DNA of 64,000 nucleotides from Hylemonella sp. (GCF_027532185.1 NZ_JAPZSV010000002.1:62001-126000), one strand, 5' to 3'; shown: positions 37,736-47,446, counted from the stretch's first letter. The notes: a model not told the origin generated them from the letters alone. Program-made: numbers and translations.

Positions 37736-38752
37736 TCAAATCAGCTTGACCAGCTGCTTGCCGAAATTTTTACCTTTCAGCAGGCCCAGGAAGGCCTCGG
37801 GTGCGGCAGCCAGGCCCTGGGCCACGCTCTCGCGCGGGCGCAGCTTGCCGGTGCCAACCAGGGTGCCGAGCTCCTTGAGCGCCTCGGGCCAGATCTCCAT
37901 GTGCTCGCTGACGATGAAGCCCTCAACCTTGAGGCGGCTCACCAGGATCAGCGCCGGGTTGGCCAGGGGCAGTGGCTGGCCGTTGTAGCCGGCGATCATG
38001 CCGCAGACCGCGATACGGCCGAAGGCGTTCATGCGCAGCAGCACGGCGTCGAGCACCATGCCACCCACGTTCTCGAAGTAGCCATCGATGCCCTTGGGGC
38101 AGGCCTGCTTTAGCGCCTTGGACAGCGAGATGGCGTCCTTGTGCTCCTTGTAATCGACACAGGCGTCGAAGCCCAGTTCGTTCACCACGTAGTCGCACTT
38201 GTCCTTGCCGCCGGCAATGCCCACCACGCGGCAGCCACGTGCCTTGGCCAGGGCTCCAAAGGCGCTGCCCACGGCGCCCGCAGCCGCGCTGACCACCATG
38301 GTCTCGCCGGCCTTGGGGTTGATGATCTTCACGAGGCCATACCAGGCCGTCACGCCGGGCATGCCCACTGCACCCAGATAGTGGCTCAGCGGCACATGGG
38401 TGGTGTCCACCTTGCGCACGGCACCGGGCTGGTTGGCGTCGACCACGCTGTACTGCTGCCAGCCGCCCATGCCCACGACCTTGTCGCCAACGGCGAACTT
38501 GGGGTGACGGCTCTCGACCACCTCGCCCACCGTCCCCCCGATCATGACCTCGCCCAGAGGCTGCGGCTGCGCATAGCTCTTGCTGTCGTTCATGCGGCCT
38601 CGCATATAGGGGTCGAGGCTCAGGTAATGGTGGCGCACCAGAACCTGGCCATCCTGCAAGGCAGGGGTGTCGGTGGTGACGAGCTTGAAGTTGCTCGTGG
38701 TGGCTTCGCCCTCGGGGCGGTTGTCGAGCAGGATCTGTTGGTTGCTGGGCAT
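37736..38752 (-). CDS. Zinc-independent MDR-family NADPH-dependent oxidoreductase
   Basis: The 338-residue protein is a medium-chain reductase lacking the zinc ligands, with YLSLDPYMRGRM, GGTVGEVVES, AAAGAVGSAFGALAKARG and the nucleotide-binding IDGYFENVGG. It resembles leukotriene-B4-dehydrogenase/CurA-like double-bond reductases that reduce alpha,beta-unsaturated carbonyls. Its place beside thioesterase and acyl-CoA genes fits reduction of an enoyl product. The substrate is not assigned. Confidence 0.85.
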   Translation of the reverse strand: MPSNQQILLDNRPEGEATTSNFKLVTTDTPALQDGQVLVRHHYLSLDPYMRGRMNDSKSYAQPQPLGEVMIGGTVGEVVESRHPKFAVGDKVVGMGGWQQYSVVDANQPGAVRKVDTTHVPLSHYLGAVGMPGVTAWYGLVKIINPKAGETMVVSAAAGAVGSAFGALAKARGCRVVGIAGGKDKCDYVVNELGFDACVDYKEHKDAISLSKALKQACPKGIDGYFENVGGMVLDAVLLRMNAFGRIAVCGMIAGYNGQPLPLANPALILVSRLKVEGFIVSEHMEIWPEALKELGTLVGTGKLRPRESVAQGLAAAPEAFLGLLKGKNFGKQLVKLI

Positions 38753-38761
38753 GGTGGGTCC

Positions 38762-39196
38762 TTAATCAGTGGAAATCACGTTGAGCGCGTTGCTGTCCTT
38801 GGGGCCGGTGGGCAGGCGCTTGACGTACTTGAAAGTGCCGGTGGCATGGGAGCAGGGCTTGCCCTCGGCATCAAAAACCGTGGCCTCGGTGAAGGCCAGC
38901 GTGGCGGTGCGGTGGATCAGCCTGCCTTTGGCGGTGAGCTTGCCACGCGCGGCCTGCATGAAGCTGGTCTTCATCTCGATGGTGACCACGCCCATCTCGG
39001 GCTGCACGCTGCGCGCCGCGCAGGCCATGGTCACGTCCATCAGCGTCATGGTGGCGCCGCCGTGCGTGACGGCAAAGGAGTTGAGGTGCTCGGGCCGGGC
39101 CTCGTAATGCAGCTCGGAGGCCCCGTTCTCGAAACGCTCCAGGGTGAAGCCCAGGTGGTCGACAAAGGGGACCCGCACGCCAAAGGGAATCGACAT
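38762..39196 (-). CDS. PaaI-family hotdog thioesterase
   Basis: The 144-residue hotdog protein has the PaaI pattern NSFAVTHGGATMTLMDVTMA, with the usual HGG and the Asp of the active site, and SFMQAARGKLTAKGRLIH. It should hydrolyse an acyl- or aryl-CoA ester and may drain CoA esters that stall the pathway. It lies four bases after the SDR stop and nine bases before the MDR gene. Confidence 0.85.
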   Translation of the reverse strand: MSIPFGVRVPFVDHLGFTLERFENGASELHYEARPEHLNSFAVTHGGATMTLMDVTMACAARSVQPEMGVVTIEMKTSFMQAARGKLTAKGRLIHRTATLAFTEATVFDAEGKPCSHATGTFKYVKRLPTGPKDSNALNVISTD

Positions 39197-39200
39197 GCCC

Positions 39201-39992
39201 TCAGCCTCCGGTCACGCAGCTCACACCGCCGTCCACGGCCAGCCACTGGCCCGTGATGTGCTTGCCGGCATCGGATGCGTAGAGCAGGCACAGGCCCTTG
39301 AGGTCCTCGTCGTCGCCCAGGCGTTGCAGCGGTGCGTGCTTCTTGAGCTCGTCCACGCCCCAGGCCTCCAGGGTGCCGGCGGTCATCTTGCTGGGGAAGA
39401 AGCCCGGGCAGATGGCGTTGACGTTGATGCTGTACTTGCCCCACTCCGCTGCGAGTGCGCGCGTGAAGTTGATCACCGCGCCCTTGGAGGTGTTGTAGGC
39501 GATGGTCGTCATCTGCGGCGGGTTGCCGCCCAGGCCGGCGATCGAAGCCACGTTGATGATGCGGCCCTGCTTGCGCGGGATCATGCTCTTCTTGCCCACG
39601 ACCTGGCTCAGGATGAAATAGCCGCGGATGTTGAGGTTCATCACCTTGTCCCAGGCCGGGATGGGGTGGTCCTCGGCGGGGGCACCCCAGGCGGCGCCGG
39701 CGTTGTTGACCAGGATGTCGATGTCACCCATGCGCTGCAGCGTCTCGGACGCCAGGCGGTGGATGTCGTCCTCGCGGGAGCAATCGGCCGCGATCCAGCG
39801 CGCATCGATCCCGGCCGCCTGCAGGTCGGCCACAGCCACCTCCAGTTCATCGGCCTTGCGCGCGCTGAGCATCACGCGCGCGCCGGCCTCGCCCAGGGCG
39901 TGGGCCAGCTGCAGGCCCAGGCCGCGCGAGCCGCCGGTGATCAGGGCGGTCTTGCCCTTGAGGTCGAAGAGTTGCTGGATGGTACGGGTCAT
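39201..39992 (-). CDS. Short-chain dehydrogenase/reductase
   Basis: The 263-residue SDR has TGGSRGLG, NNAG, catalytic Ser in NVASIAG, YNTSKGA and the C-terminal GQWLAVDGGVS. It is the classical form and is likely to act on a hydroxy/keto intermediate. It lies between the small membrane gene (13 bases upstream) and the thioesterase (four bases downstream). Confidence 0.88.
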   Translation of the reverse strand: MTRTIQQLFDLKGKTALITGGSRGLGLQLAHALGEAGARVMLSARKADELEVAVADLQAAGIDARWIAADCSREDDIHRLASETLQRMGDIDILVNNAGAAWGAPAEDHPIPAWDKVMNLNIRGYFILSQVVGKKSMIPRKQGRIINVASIAGLGGNPPQMTTIAYNTSKGAVINFTRALAAEWGKYSINVNAICPGFFPSKMTAGTLEAWGVDELKKHAPLQRLGDDEDLKGLCLLYASDAGKHITGQWLAVDGGVSCVTGG

Positions 39993-40005
39993 GTCTCGTC
40001 TTTCT

Positions 40006-40200
40006 TCATTTCATGAGGGATCGGATCCAGATCAGGCCGGCGCCGATGCTGGCCACGGCTGCGCCGCCGATCTGGAAGCTGTCGCCGAGCATGCGGTCCT
40101 GCTTTTGCAGAAACATGCCCAGCACCAGGGTCAGGAGTCCGCCATAGATGCAGATCCAGGCCCAGCGCTCTACACGGAGTTTGTTGGTGTCGCTTGCCAT
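40006..40200 (-). CDS. Small two-helix membrane protein, unknown
   Basis: The 64-residue protein has two hydrophobic segments (WICIYGGLLTLVLGMFLQ and IGGAAVASIGAGLIWI) around a charged turn. I do not recognise a family. Its start is one base from the acyl-CoA dehydrogenase stop and its end is 13 bases from the SDR start, so it is clearly in the operon. Confidence that it is a real gene rests mainly on this packing. Confidence 0.65.
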   Translation of the reverse strand: MASDTNKLRVERWAWICIYGGLLTLVLGMFLQKQDRMLGDSFQIGGAAVASIGAGLIWIRSLMK

Positions 40201-40201
40201 C

Positions 40202-42052
40202 TCAGTAGCCCTCCTCAGGAAAGTCCGCGCAGGTCATGTCGCGCGTCTCTACTACCTTAAGCCAGGCGCCGATTTTCGGCAATTCATATCGGAAGAAATA
40301 TTGAGCGGACAGCAAGCGGCCGCGGTTGCCGGCGTCCTGTGTACCGGCCAGTGCCGCCAGCGCCACGTCGAGCCAGATCCAGGCCAGCACCGTGTGGCCG
40401 AAAGCCTGCATATAAGGCACGGCATTGGCCAGGGCTTCGCCAGGCTGGCCGGTGGACCAAGCGGCCTGCGTGGCCGCACCCACCTGCTGCAGGGCCTGCC
40501 CCAGTTGCGCGGCATAAGGCGCCAGTTCGGCCTGCCGTTGCGCACGGGCGATGGTGGCCGTCATGCGGCCGGCCAGCAGCTGCAGGCCCCGGCCCTCCTC
40601 CATCAGCACCTTGCGGCCCAGCAGGTCCAGGGCCTGGATGCCGTGCGTGCCCTCGTGGATCATGTTGAGGCGGTTGTCGCGCCAGTACTGCTCCACCGGG
40701 AAGTCGCGCGTGTAGCCGTAGCCGCCGTGGATCTGGATGGCGAGTGAATTAGCCTCCAGACACCATTCGCTGGGCCAGCTCTTGGCGATCGGCGTGAGTA
40801 CCTCCAGCAACAGGCGCGCCTCGTCGGCGGCCTCGGGCGTGCCCGTGTGCTGCTCGTCGACCAGGCGCGCGCAATACAGCTGCAGGGCCAGCGAACCTTC
40901 GCACCAGGACTTCTGCGCCAGCAGCATGCGCTTGATGTCGGCGTGCTCGATGATGCGGATTTGCGGTTGGGCCGCGTCTTTTCCGTCGGGCCCGATCGGG
41001 CGGCCTTGTGGACGGTTCTTCGCGTACTCCAGGCTGGCCTGATAGCCGGCCATGCCCAGCATGGTGGCCGCCATGCCGATGCCGATGCGCGCCTCGTTCA
41101 TCATGTGGAACATGCAGCGCAGGCCCTGGCCCGGCTGGCCCACGAGGTAGCCCACGGCGCCGGCGCCGGCACCGTCCAGTCCCCCGCCGGCTTCACCTCG
41201 CACGGGGTACTTGCCTTCGCCGAAGTTCAGCAGGGTGTTGGTGGTGCCGCGCCAGCCGCACTTGTGGTTCAGACCGGCCAGCGCGACGTCGTTGCGTTCA
41301 CCGGTCAGGCGGCCCTCGGTGTCCACGAGTTTCTTGGGCACGATGAAGAGCGAGATGCCGCGCGTGCCGGGAATGAGCTTGCCGTCAGGCCCGGGGATCT
41401 TGGCCAGCACGAGGTGGATGATGTTTTCGGTCAGCTCGTGTTCGCCGGCCGAGATCCACATCTTGTTGCCCTTCAAGCGATAGCGCGGGCCCAGCGGATC
41501 GTTCTGGTAATCCGCGCCATCGGGCACGGCACGGGTGGCGATATCGCTCAGGGACGAACCGGCCTGGGGTTCGGACAGGCACATGGTGCCCGAGAAGCGG
41601 CCCGCGAACTCGTTCTTCGCGAAGACCTCCTTCTGCAAGTCCGAGCCGTGCGCCATCAGCAGGTTGGCATTGCCGGACGTGAGCATGCCCGAGCCGATGC
41701 TGATCGAGGCCATGGCGAAGAAGGAATTGGCCGCGGCCTCCACCGTGTAGGGCAGCTGCATACCGCCCACCTCGTAGTCCTGCGCGGCGCTGAGCATGCC
41801 CGAGGCTGCATAGGCCTTCTGGGCCTCGTGCGTGGCCTGGGGCAGGATGACCTTCTCGCCGTCGAAGCGCGGCTCCTCGATGTCAACAGTGCGGTTGAAG
41901 GGCGCGTACTTTTCGCGCGCGATACGCTCGCAGGTGTCGAGCACCGCGTCGAAGGTCTCGCGGCTGTGATCAGCGAAACGTTCGCGGTCCTTCAGTGCGT
42001 CGGCCTGGAGCCACTGGTAGAGCAGGAAATCAAGCGTCTGCCGGTAGCTCAT
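40202..42052 (-). CDS. Acyl-CoA dehydrogenase (long form with C-terminal domain)
   Basis: The 616-residue flavoprotein has the usual acyl-CoA dehydrogenase core (MCLSEPQAGSSLSDI, GNKMWISAGEHELTENIIHLVLA split over the active-site strand, IHGGYGYTRDFPVEQYWRDN) and an extra C-terminal helical domain of about 100 residues, as in the 600-residue FadE-like class. The catalytic Glu is in IHEGTHG. It performs the first oxidation of beta-oxidation. AGGAAAG lies before the chosen ATG at 42052. A repeat separates it from the thiolase gene. Confidence 0.92.
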   Translation of the reverse strand: MSYRQTLDFLLYQWLQADALKDRERFADHSRETFDAVLDTCERIAREKYAPFNRTVDIEEPRFDGEKVILPQATHEAQKAYAASGMLSAAQDYEVGGMQLPYTVEAAANSFFAMASISIGSGMLTSGNANLLMAHGSDLQKEVFAKNEFAGRFSGTMCLSEPQAGSSLSDIATRAVPDGADYQNDPLGPRYRLKGNKMWISAGEHELTENIIHLVLAKIPGPDGKLIPGTRGISLFIVPKKLVDTEGRLTGERNDVALAGLNHKCGWRGTTNTLLNFGEGKYPVRGEAGGGLDGAGAGAVGYLVGQPGQGLRCMFHMMNEARIGIGMAATMLGMAGYQASLEYAKNRPQGRPIGPDGKDAAQPQIRIIEHADIKRMLLAQKSWCEGSLALQLYCARLVDEQHTGTPEAADEARLLLEVLTPIAKSWPSEWCLEANSLAIQIHGGYGYTRDFPVEQYWRDNRLNMIHEGTHGIQALDLLGRKVLMEEGRGLQLLAGRMTATIARAQRQAELAPYAAQLGQALQQVGAATQAAWSTGQPGEALANAVPYMQAFGHTVLAWIWLDVALAALAGTQDAGNRGRLLSAQYFFRYELPKIGAWLKVVETRDMTCADFPEEGY

Positions 42053-42132
42053 AGTCGTCTTTCCTGGATGCAATGAGAACAGCTCAGCGCGGAAGCGGAT
42101 ACGCTGGCCTTAAGAAACCCGAACCGCGGGCC

Positions 42133-42218
42133 GCCGTGGATCCAGCTGGGCTGGGCCACAGGCTGCGCCCCCTGCAAGGGGGGTGGCGTAGCGACACGCA
42201 GTGCGCGCAGCCTGGGGG
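42133..42218. repeat. REP-like palindromic intergenic repeat, copy 2
   Basis: The element starts GCCGTGGA, holds CCCCC-TGCAA-GGGGG and ends CTGGGGG. It lies in the 173-base gap between thiolase and acyl-CoA dehydrogenase genes. By eye its first 50 bases match copy 1 (484-561) at about four in five positions. It reads plus-wise in both places, although the flanking genes run in opposite directions. Confidence 0.6.
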
Positions 42219-42225
42219 TGAGCCA

Positions 42226-43401
42226 TCAGAGAACCTCGAAGACGCCGGCTGCGCCCATGCCGCCGCCGATGCACATGGTGACCACCACACGCTTGGCACC
42301 GCGGCGCTTGCCCTCAATCAGCGCATGGCCGGTGAGGCGCTGGCCGCTCACGCCGTAGGGGTGACCCACGGCAATCGCGCCGCCGTTGACGTTGAGGCGA
42401 TCGGCTGGAATGCCCAGCTTGTCGCGGCAGTAGAGCACCTGCACGGCGAAGGCTTCGTTGAGTTCCCAGAGGTCGATGTCCGACACCTTGAGACCCAGGT
42501 TCTTCAGCACCTTGGGCACGGCGAAGACGGGGCCGATGCCCATCTCGTCGGGTTCGCAGCCGGCCACCGCAAAACCGAGGAAACGGCCCAGGGGTTTGAA
42601 GCCACGCTTGCTGGCCAACTCTTCGCTCATGACCACGCAGGCGCCCGCGCCGTCGGAAAACTGGCTGGCGTTACCCGCGGCGATCACGCCACCGGGGATG
42701 GCGGGCTTGATGCCGCTGATGCCTTCCTTGGTCGTGCCTTCACGCAGGCCTTCGTCCGCGCTGACCGTGACCTTCTTGGTGATCAGGCCCAGGGTCTTGT
42801 CGGCCACGCCGGCCGTGACGGTGATGGGGGCGATCTCGGCGTTGAACAGGCCGGCGGCCTGGGCCGCGCAGGCCTTCTGCTGGCTGGCGGCGCCGTACTC
42901 GTCCATGGCATCGCGGCCGATGTTGTAGCGCTTGGCCACCTGCTCGGCGGTCTGCAGCATGTTCCAGTAGATCTCGGGCTTGAGCTTCATCAGCTCCGGA
43001 TCGCGCAGCATATGGGTGTTGGCCTCGTTCTGCACGCAGGAGATGCTCTCCACGCCGCCGGCCACATAAACATCGCCTTCGCCCGCGATGATGCGCTGGG
43101 CCGCGGTGGCGATGGTCTGCAGGCCCGAGGAGCAGAAGCGGTTGATGGTCATGCCCGACACGGTCACGGGGCAGCCCGCAGCCAGCGCGATCTGGCGTGC
43201 GATGTTCGAGCCGGTCGCGCCCTCGGGGGTGGCGCAGCCCATGATCACGTCGTCGACCTCGGCGGCCTCGATGCCGGCGCGCTCGATGGCGTGTTTGACT
43301 GCGTGGCCGCCCAGGGTGGCGCCATGGGTCATGTTGAAGGCGCCCTTCCAGCTCTTGGCCAGGGGCGTGCGGGCGGTGGAAACGATGACGGCTTTGCTCA
43401 T
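42226..43401 (-). CDS. Acetyl-CoA C-acyltransferase (thiolase)
   Basis: The 391-residue enzyme has nucleophile Cys90 (NRFCSSG), His347 in GHPYGVSG and Cys377 in CIGGGMG, all intact. The length is standard. It cleaves 3-ketoacyl-CoA to acetyl-CoA plus a shortened acyl-CoA, the last beta-oxidation step. It lies between the M20 hydrolase gene (17 bases upstream) and the repeat. Confidence 0.95.
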   Translation of the reverse strand: MSKAVIVSTARTPLAKSWKGAFNMTHGATLGGHAVKHAIERAGIEAAEVDDVIMGCATPEGATGSNIARQIALAAGCPVTVSGMTINRFCSSGLQTIATAAQRIIAGEGDVYVAGGVESISCVQNEANTHMLRDPELMKLKPEIYWNMLQTAEQVAKRYNIGRDAMDEYGAASQQKACAAQAAGLFNAEIAPITVTAGVADKTLGLITKKVTVSADEGLREGTTKEGISGIKPAIPGGVIAAGNASQFSDGAGACVVMSEELASKRGFKPLGRFLGFAVAGCEPDEMGIGPVFAVPKVLKNLGLKVSDIDLWELNEAFAVQVLYCRDKLGIPADRLNVNGGAIAVGHPYGVSGQRLTGHALIEGKRRGAKRVVVTMCIGGGMGAAGVFEVL

Positions 43402-43418
43402 GATGCGGTCTCTCTCTT

Positions 43419-44918
43419 TCAGTTGTTGGGGGCGGCGGTCTGCGCGGTGTTGCGCAGCAGCTGGTGGTAGAACTGGATGGCTTCCACGTAGTTGCTTACC
43501 GAGATGCGCTCGTTGGTGCCGTGGAAGCGGCTCAGGTCTTCGGGCTTGGCGCGCACCGGCGAGAAGCGGTAGATGTGGCGCGACAGGCCCGTGAAATGGC
43601 GCGAGTCGGTGGCGGCGATCATCAGACCCGGGGCGACGATGGCACCGGGAAAGGTTTCACGCACGGTGCGGGCCACCAGCCGGTAGGACGGGCTGTCGAT
43701 CGGCGAGACCGGTGAGGCGGCGTTGTTCTTGTCGGCGTCGCGCGGTTCGAACTTGACGCGCTCGTCGGCCACGGCATGGTGCACATGGTCGTGGACCTCA
43801 TCGAGCTCGTCACCGGGCAGCAGGCGGAAATTGACCACGGCCTCGGCACGGCCGGGCAACACGTTTTCCTTGTTGCCGGCCTGCACGATGGTCAGCGCCG
43901 TGGTGGTACGCAGCATGGCGTTGCTGCTCGGGCTTTTCTCCAGCTGGGCCTGGACCACGGGGCGGAACAGCCAGAGGTTGGACAGCAACACGCGGTTCAC
44001 GCCCTGCATCTCGGGAGCCAGGGTCTCGAACATGTCCAGGGCCACGCCGCGGATGGCCGCCGGCATCTGCTTGTCTTCGAGTCGCGCCAGTGCGCCGCTG
44101 AGCATGCCGATAGCGCTGTGCTTGGGCGGCATGGAGGAATGGCCGGGCGTGGCGTCTACGCTGAGCACATAGCTGGCATAGCCTTTTTCGGCGATGCCGA
44201 TCAGGGCGGTGGGCTGCGACAGACCGGCCAGCACGCCTTCGGTGACCAGCAGGCCTTCGTCGAGCACGAAGTCCAGCGAGACGCCCCGTGACTTGAGCAG
44301 CGCGGCGATGGCCATGGCACCGCGGCGCCCGCCGACCTCTTCGTCCGCACCGGCGATCAGGTAGACCGTCTGGCGCGGCTGAAAGCCGGTGGCCAGCAGC
44401 ATCTCGATGGCCTCCATCTGAGACATCAGGTTGCCCTTGTTGTCCCAGGCGCCGCGGCCCCAGATATAGCCCTCGCGCACCTCACCCGCAAAGGGTGGCA
44501 CCTGCCAACGGCCTTCGGTGCCGGGCGCGATGGGCACCACGTCCTGGTGAGCCATCAGGGCGATGGGCGCGGCTTTCGGGTCGCTGCCGGTCCAGGTGTA
44601 GAGCAGCGACAGGCCGCCCACCACCTCACGTTTGAGTTGGACATGCACGCGCGGGAAGGTCCGGGCCAGGTAGGCGTGGAACTTCTCGAACTCGTCCTTG
44701 CTGAGATCCGGATCGGTATCGCTGGAGATGGTCTTGAAGCGCACGGCGGCGCCCAGGCGCGCCGCGGCCTGAGCCGCGTCGACTGCTACTGGCGTGATCG
44801 CCTGCACAGGCACCTGGCGCGTGGGCGTCATCAGCGTCTTGCCGACGACCACCGCGGCCAAGCCCAGCAGCAGCGCCACGAGGATCAGCAGACCACGACG
44901 GATGAACTTTCCACTCAT
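43419..44918 (-). CDS. M20 family hydrolase resembling PM20D1
   Basis: The 499-residue protein has an N-terminal membrane anchor (about residues 9-26). A two-zinc peptidase domain carries His124/Asp126 (AHQDVVP), Asp159 (GAWDNKG), Glu193/Glu194 (GADEEVGG) and the C-terminal FHGTNERIS. Segments such as [35 protein letters not shown] and [18 protein letters not shown] resemble my recollection of human PM20D1, which makes and hydrolyses N-fatty-acyl amino acids. It sits inside the beta-oxidation operon, 24 bases after the FadB-like gene. A general peptidase role cannot be excluded. Confidence 0.8.
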   Translation of the reverse strand: MSGKFIRRGLLILVALLLGLAAVVVGKTLMTPTRQVPVQAITPVAVDAAQAAARLGAAVRFKTISSDTDPDLSKDEFEKFHAYLARTFPRVHVQLKREVVGGLSLLYTWTGSDPKAAPIALMAHQDVVPIAPGTEGRWQVPPFAGEVREGYIWGRGAWDNKGNLMSQMEAIEMLLATGFQPRQTVYLIAGADEEVGGRRGAMAIAALLKSRGVSLDFVLDEGLLVTEGVLAGLSQPTALIGIAEKGYASYVLSVDATPGHSSMPPKHSAIGMLSGALARLEDKQMPAAIRGVALDMFETLAPEMQGVNRVLLSNLWLFRPVVQAQLEKSPSSNAMLRTTTALTIVQAGNKENVLPGRAEAVVNFRLLPGDELDEVHDHVHHAVADERVKFEPRDADKNNAASPVSPIDSPSYRLVARTVRETFPGAIVAPGLMIAATDSRHFTGLSRHIYRFSPVRAKPEDLSRFHGTNERISVSNYVEAIQFYHQLLRNTAQTAAPNN

Positions 44919-44942
44919 GTCTGTACGCTTTCCGACCGGGTC

Positions 44943-47051
44943 TCAGCCCACCTGGTTGAAGCTCTTGCCCGCGGCCACCAGCCTGGCCAGCAGCGGCGCC
45001 GGTTGCCAGAACTGGGCGTCGTCGAGCGGGTTGCGCGCGAAACGCTGCATGCTCTGCGCCACGTTGAACAGACCGACGGTGTCGGCGTACTGCATGGGGC
45101 CGCCACGGTGGATGGGGAAGCCGTAGCCCGTGAGGTAGACCATGTCGATGTCGCTGGCGCGCGAGGCAATGCCCTCTTCCAGGATATGCGCGGCCTCGTT
45201 GACCAGCGCATAGACGAGGCGCTGCACGATCTCTTCGTCGCTGATCTTGCGTGGGGTGATGCCCAGGTCCTTGCGGTGCTTCTCGATCATCTCCACCACC
45301 AGCGGGCTGGGGATGGCGTCGCGCTTGCCCGGCTTGTAGTCGTACCAGCCGGCACCGGTCTTCTGGCCATAACGGCCCATTTCACACAGCAGGTCGGCGG
45401 TCTTGCTGTACTTCATGCCCGGCTTCTCGACATAGCGGCGCTTGCGGATGGCCCAGCCGATATCGTTGCCCGCAAGGTCGCCCATGCGGAAGGGACCCAT
45501 GGCGAAGCCGAACTTCTCGATCGCCTTGTCCACCTGCTCGGGTGTGCAGCCCTCCTCCAGCAGGAAGCCGGCCTGGCGGCTGTACTGCTCGATCATGCGG
45601 TTGCCGATGAAACCATCGCAGACGCCAGAGACCACCGCCGTCTTCTTGATGGTCTTGGCAATGGCCATGACCGTGGCCAGCACGTCCTTGGCCGTCTTCT
45701 CGCCGCGCACCACTTCGAGCAGCTTCATCACGTTGGCGGGGCTGAAGAAATGCAGGCCCACCACGTCCTGCGGTCGCTTGGTGAAAGAGGCGATCTTGTT
45801 GACGTCCAGCGTCGAGGTGTTGGAGGCCAGGATGGCGCCCTTCTTCATCACCTCGTCGAGCTTCTTGAACACCGTCTCCTTGACACCCATCTCCTCGAAC
45901 ACGGCTTCGATCACGAGATCGGCGTCCTTGATGTCGTCGTAGCTCAGCGTGGTGGACAACAGGCTCATGCGCTGTTCGTACTTGTCCTGCTTGAGCTTGC
46001 CTTTGCCGACCTGGGCTTCGTAGTTCTTGCGGATGGTGGCGACGCCACGATCCAGCGCCTCCTGCTTCATCTCCAGCATCTTGACGGGGATGCCGGCGTT
46101 GAGGAAGTTCATGGTGATGCCGCCGCCCATGGTGCCGGCACCGATCACGGCCACGGACTTGATCTCGCGCTTGGGCGTGTCTTCGGGCACGTCGGGGATC
46201 TTGGAGGCAGCGCGCTCGGCCGCGAAGATGTGCCGCAGCGCGCGGCACTCGGGCGTCCACATCAGGTTGATGAAGATCTCGCGCTCATAGGCCAGGCCTT
46301 CGTCGAACTTCTTCTTGGTGGCAGCCTCCACGGCATCCACGCACTTGAGCGGTGCGGGGAAGTTCTTGCTCATGCCGCCTACCATGTTGCGGGCGAACTG
46401 GAAGTAGGCGTCGCCCTTGGGATGCTTGCAGGGCAGCTCGCGCACCAGGGGCAGCGGGCGCACGTCGGCCTTCTCACGGGCCAGTGCCTTGGCCTCGTCC
46501 ATCAGGGACTCTGCAGAGGCGGCCATCTTGTCGAACAGCTTCTGGCCGGGCACCTGGGCCAGCATCTCGGCGGGCACGGGCTCGCCGCTGACGATCATGT
46601 TAAGCGCGGCTTCCACGCCGAGCACCCGCGGCAGTCGCTGTGTGCCGCCGGCACCGGGGATCAGGCCCAGCTTGACTTCGGGCAGTGCCACCTTGCAGCC
46701 GGGCGCGCCTACGCGGTAATGACAGCCCAGGGCCAGCTCCAGGCCGCCGCCCATGGCCACACTGTGCACGGCCGCCACAACGGGCTTGGCCGAGTTCTCG
46801 ATGGCCAGGATGACGCTGAGCAGATTGGGCTCGGCCAGGGCCTTGGGGCTACCGAACTCCTTGATGTCGGCCCCGCCCGAGAAGGCCTTGCCGGCACCCG
46901 TGAGGACCACGGCCTTGATCTGGCCGTCGGCATTGGCGCGGGCCAGCGCGTCGGCGATCCCCTTGCGGGTCTCGTAGCCCAGGCCGTTGACCGGAGGATT
47001 GTTCAGGGTGATCACGGCGATGTCGCCATGTGCCTCGTATTGCGCGGTCAT
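44943..47051 (-). CDS. FadB/FadJ-like bifunctional enoyl-CoA hydratase / 3-hydroxyacyl-CoA dehydrogenase
   Basis: The 702-residue enzyme has an N-terminal crotonase domain (Glu105 in GGGLELALG, Glu125 in LPEVKLGLIPGAGG) and an NAD-binding dehydrogenase domain from about 298 (VAVIGAGTMGGG), followed by the C-terminal hydroxyacyl-CoA dehydrogenase fold. It lies in the size range of the peroxisomal-type bifunctional enzymes. It does steps two and three of beta-oxidation and is the first gene of the minus-strand lipid block. A 12-bp palindrome lies 45 bases upstream of its start. Confidence 0.93.
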   Translation of the reverse strand: MTAQYEAHGDIAVITLNNPPVNGLGYETRKGIADALARANADGQIKAVVLTGAGKAFSGGADIKEFGSPKALAEPNLLSVILAIENSAKPVVAAVHSVAMGGGLELALGCHYRVGAPGCKVALPEVKLGLIPGAGGTQRLPRVLGVEAALNMIVSGEPVPAEMLAQVPGQKLFDKMAASAESLMDEAKALAREKADVRPLPLVRELPCKHPKGDAYFQFARNMVGGMSKNFPAPLKCVDAVEAATKKKFDEGLAYEREIFINLMWTPECRALRHIFAAERAASKIPDVPEDTPKREIKSVAVIGAGTMGGGITMNFLNAGIPVKMLEMKQEALDRGVATIRKNYEAQVGKGKLKQDKYEQRMSLLSTTLSYDDIKDADLVIEAVFEEMGVKETVFKKLDEVMKKGAILASNTSTLDVNKIASFTKRPQDVVGLHFFSPANVMKLLEVVRGEKTAKDVLATVMAIAKTIKKTAVVSGVCDGFIGNRMIEQYSRQAGFLLEEGCTPEQVDKAIEKFGFAMGPFRMGDLAGNDIGWAIRKRRYVEKPGMKYSKTADLLCEMGRYGQKTGAGWYDYKPGKRDAIPSPLVVEMIEKHRKDLGITPRKISDEEIVQRLVYALVNEAAHILEEGIASRASDIDMVYLTGYGFPIHRGGPMQYADTVGLFNVAQSMQRFARNPLDDAQFWQPAPLLARLVAAGKSFNQVG

Positions 47052-47095
47052 GCAATCTCCTTGTGTGGTGGTGTCCAGGCGCTGGGGCCCGAAAA

Positions 47096-47107
47096 GAACG
47101 ATCGTTC
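47096..47107. promoter_or_regulatory. Perfect palindrome upstream of the beta-oxidation operon
   Basis: GAACGATCGTTC is a perfect 12-bp palindrome about 45 bases upstream of the FadB-like start. TetR-type fatty-acid regulators of betaproteobacteria and relatives use palindromes of this size upstream of fad operons, so this is a candidate operator. No regulator gene is in the window. Confidence 0.45.
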
Positions 47108-47183
47108 GATTCTAGGCCGATTGTGCGCGCCTCCGGCGTGCCGGGTGTCACCGACTTGTCTACTCGGCGACGGGATGCCGCCC

Positions 47184-47217
47184 AAGACAAAGCGGCACGT
47201 GGGGACCACGTGCCGCT
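47184..47217 (-). terminator. Terminator of the PepSY operon
   Basis: A perfect 12-bp stem, AGCGGCACGTGG and its complement (47191-47217), closes a three-base loop. The minus-strand side is followed by TTTGTCTT, so it terminates transcription coming from the small membrane gene at 47243. Confidence 0.6.
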
Positions 47218-47242
47218 GCGCTGTTTTACCGACCCGGGGCGG

Positions 47243-47446
47243 CTAGGCCGTCTTGTCCCGGCTGCGGCGCAGCCAGCCGTACCACAGAGCTGCCGCGGCC
47301 GGAATGCCTAGGCAAATGCCTGCGAGCATGTCGCCCAGGCCGCCGTCGCTGAACAGGGCCGACACCAGACCGATGGTGGTCAGCACCCCCAGCACAATAG
47401 GCCAGCCCCAGATGGCGGCGAAGCCGAGTTGACCGTCGCTGCTCAT
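47243..47446 (-). CDS. Small membrane protein, unknown
   Basis: The 67-residue protein has two hydrophobic segments (about 15-32 and 40-58) and a basic C-terminus (WLRRSRDKTA). I do not recognise a family. It overlaps the PepSY gene stop by four bases (ATGA), so it is translated with it and may be an iron-uptake accessory. Confidence 0.7.
   Translation of the reverse strand: MSSDGQLGFAAIWGWPIVLGVLTTIGLVSALFSDGGLGDMLAGICLGIPAAAALWYGWLRRSRDKTA

Noticed and set aside
44547-47246. Long plus-strand open frame opposite the FadB-like gene
   Set aside because: The FadB-like protein has all catalytic motifs on the minus strand. The antisense translation is a compositional shadow.
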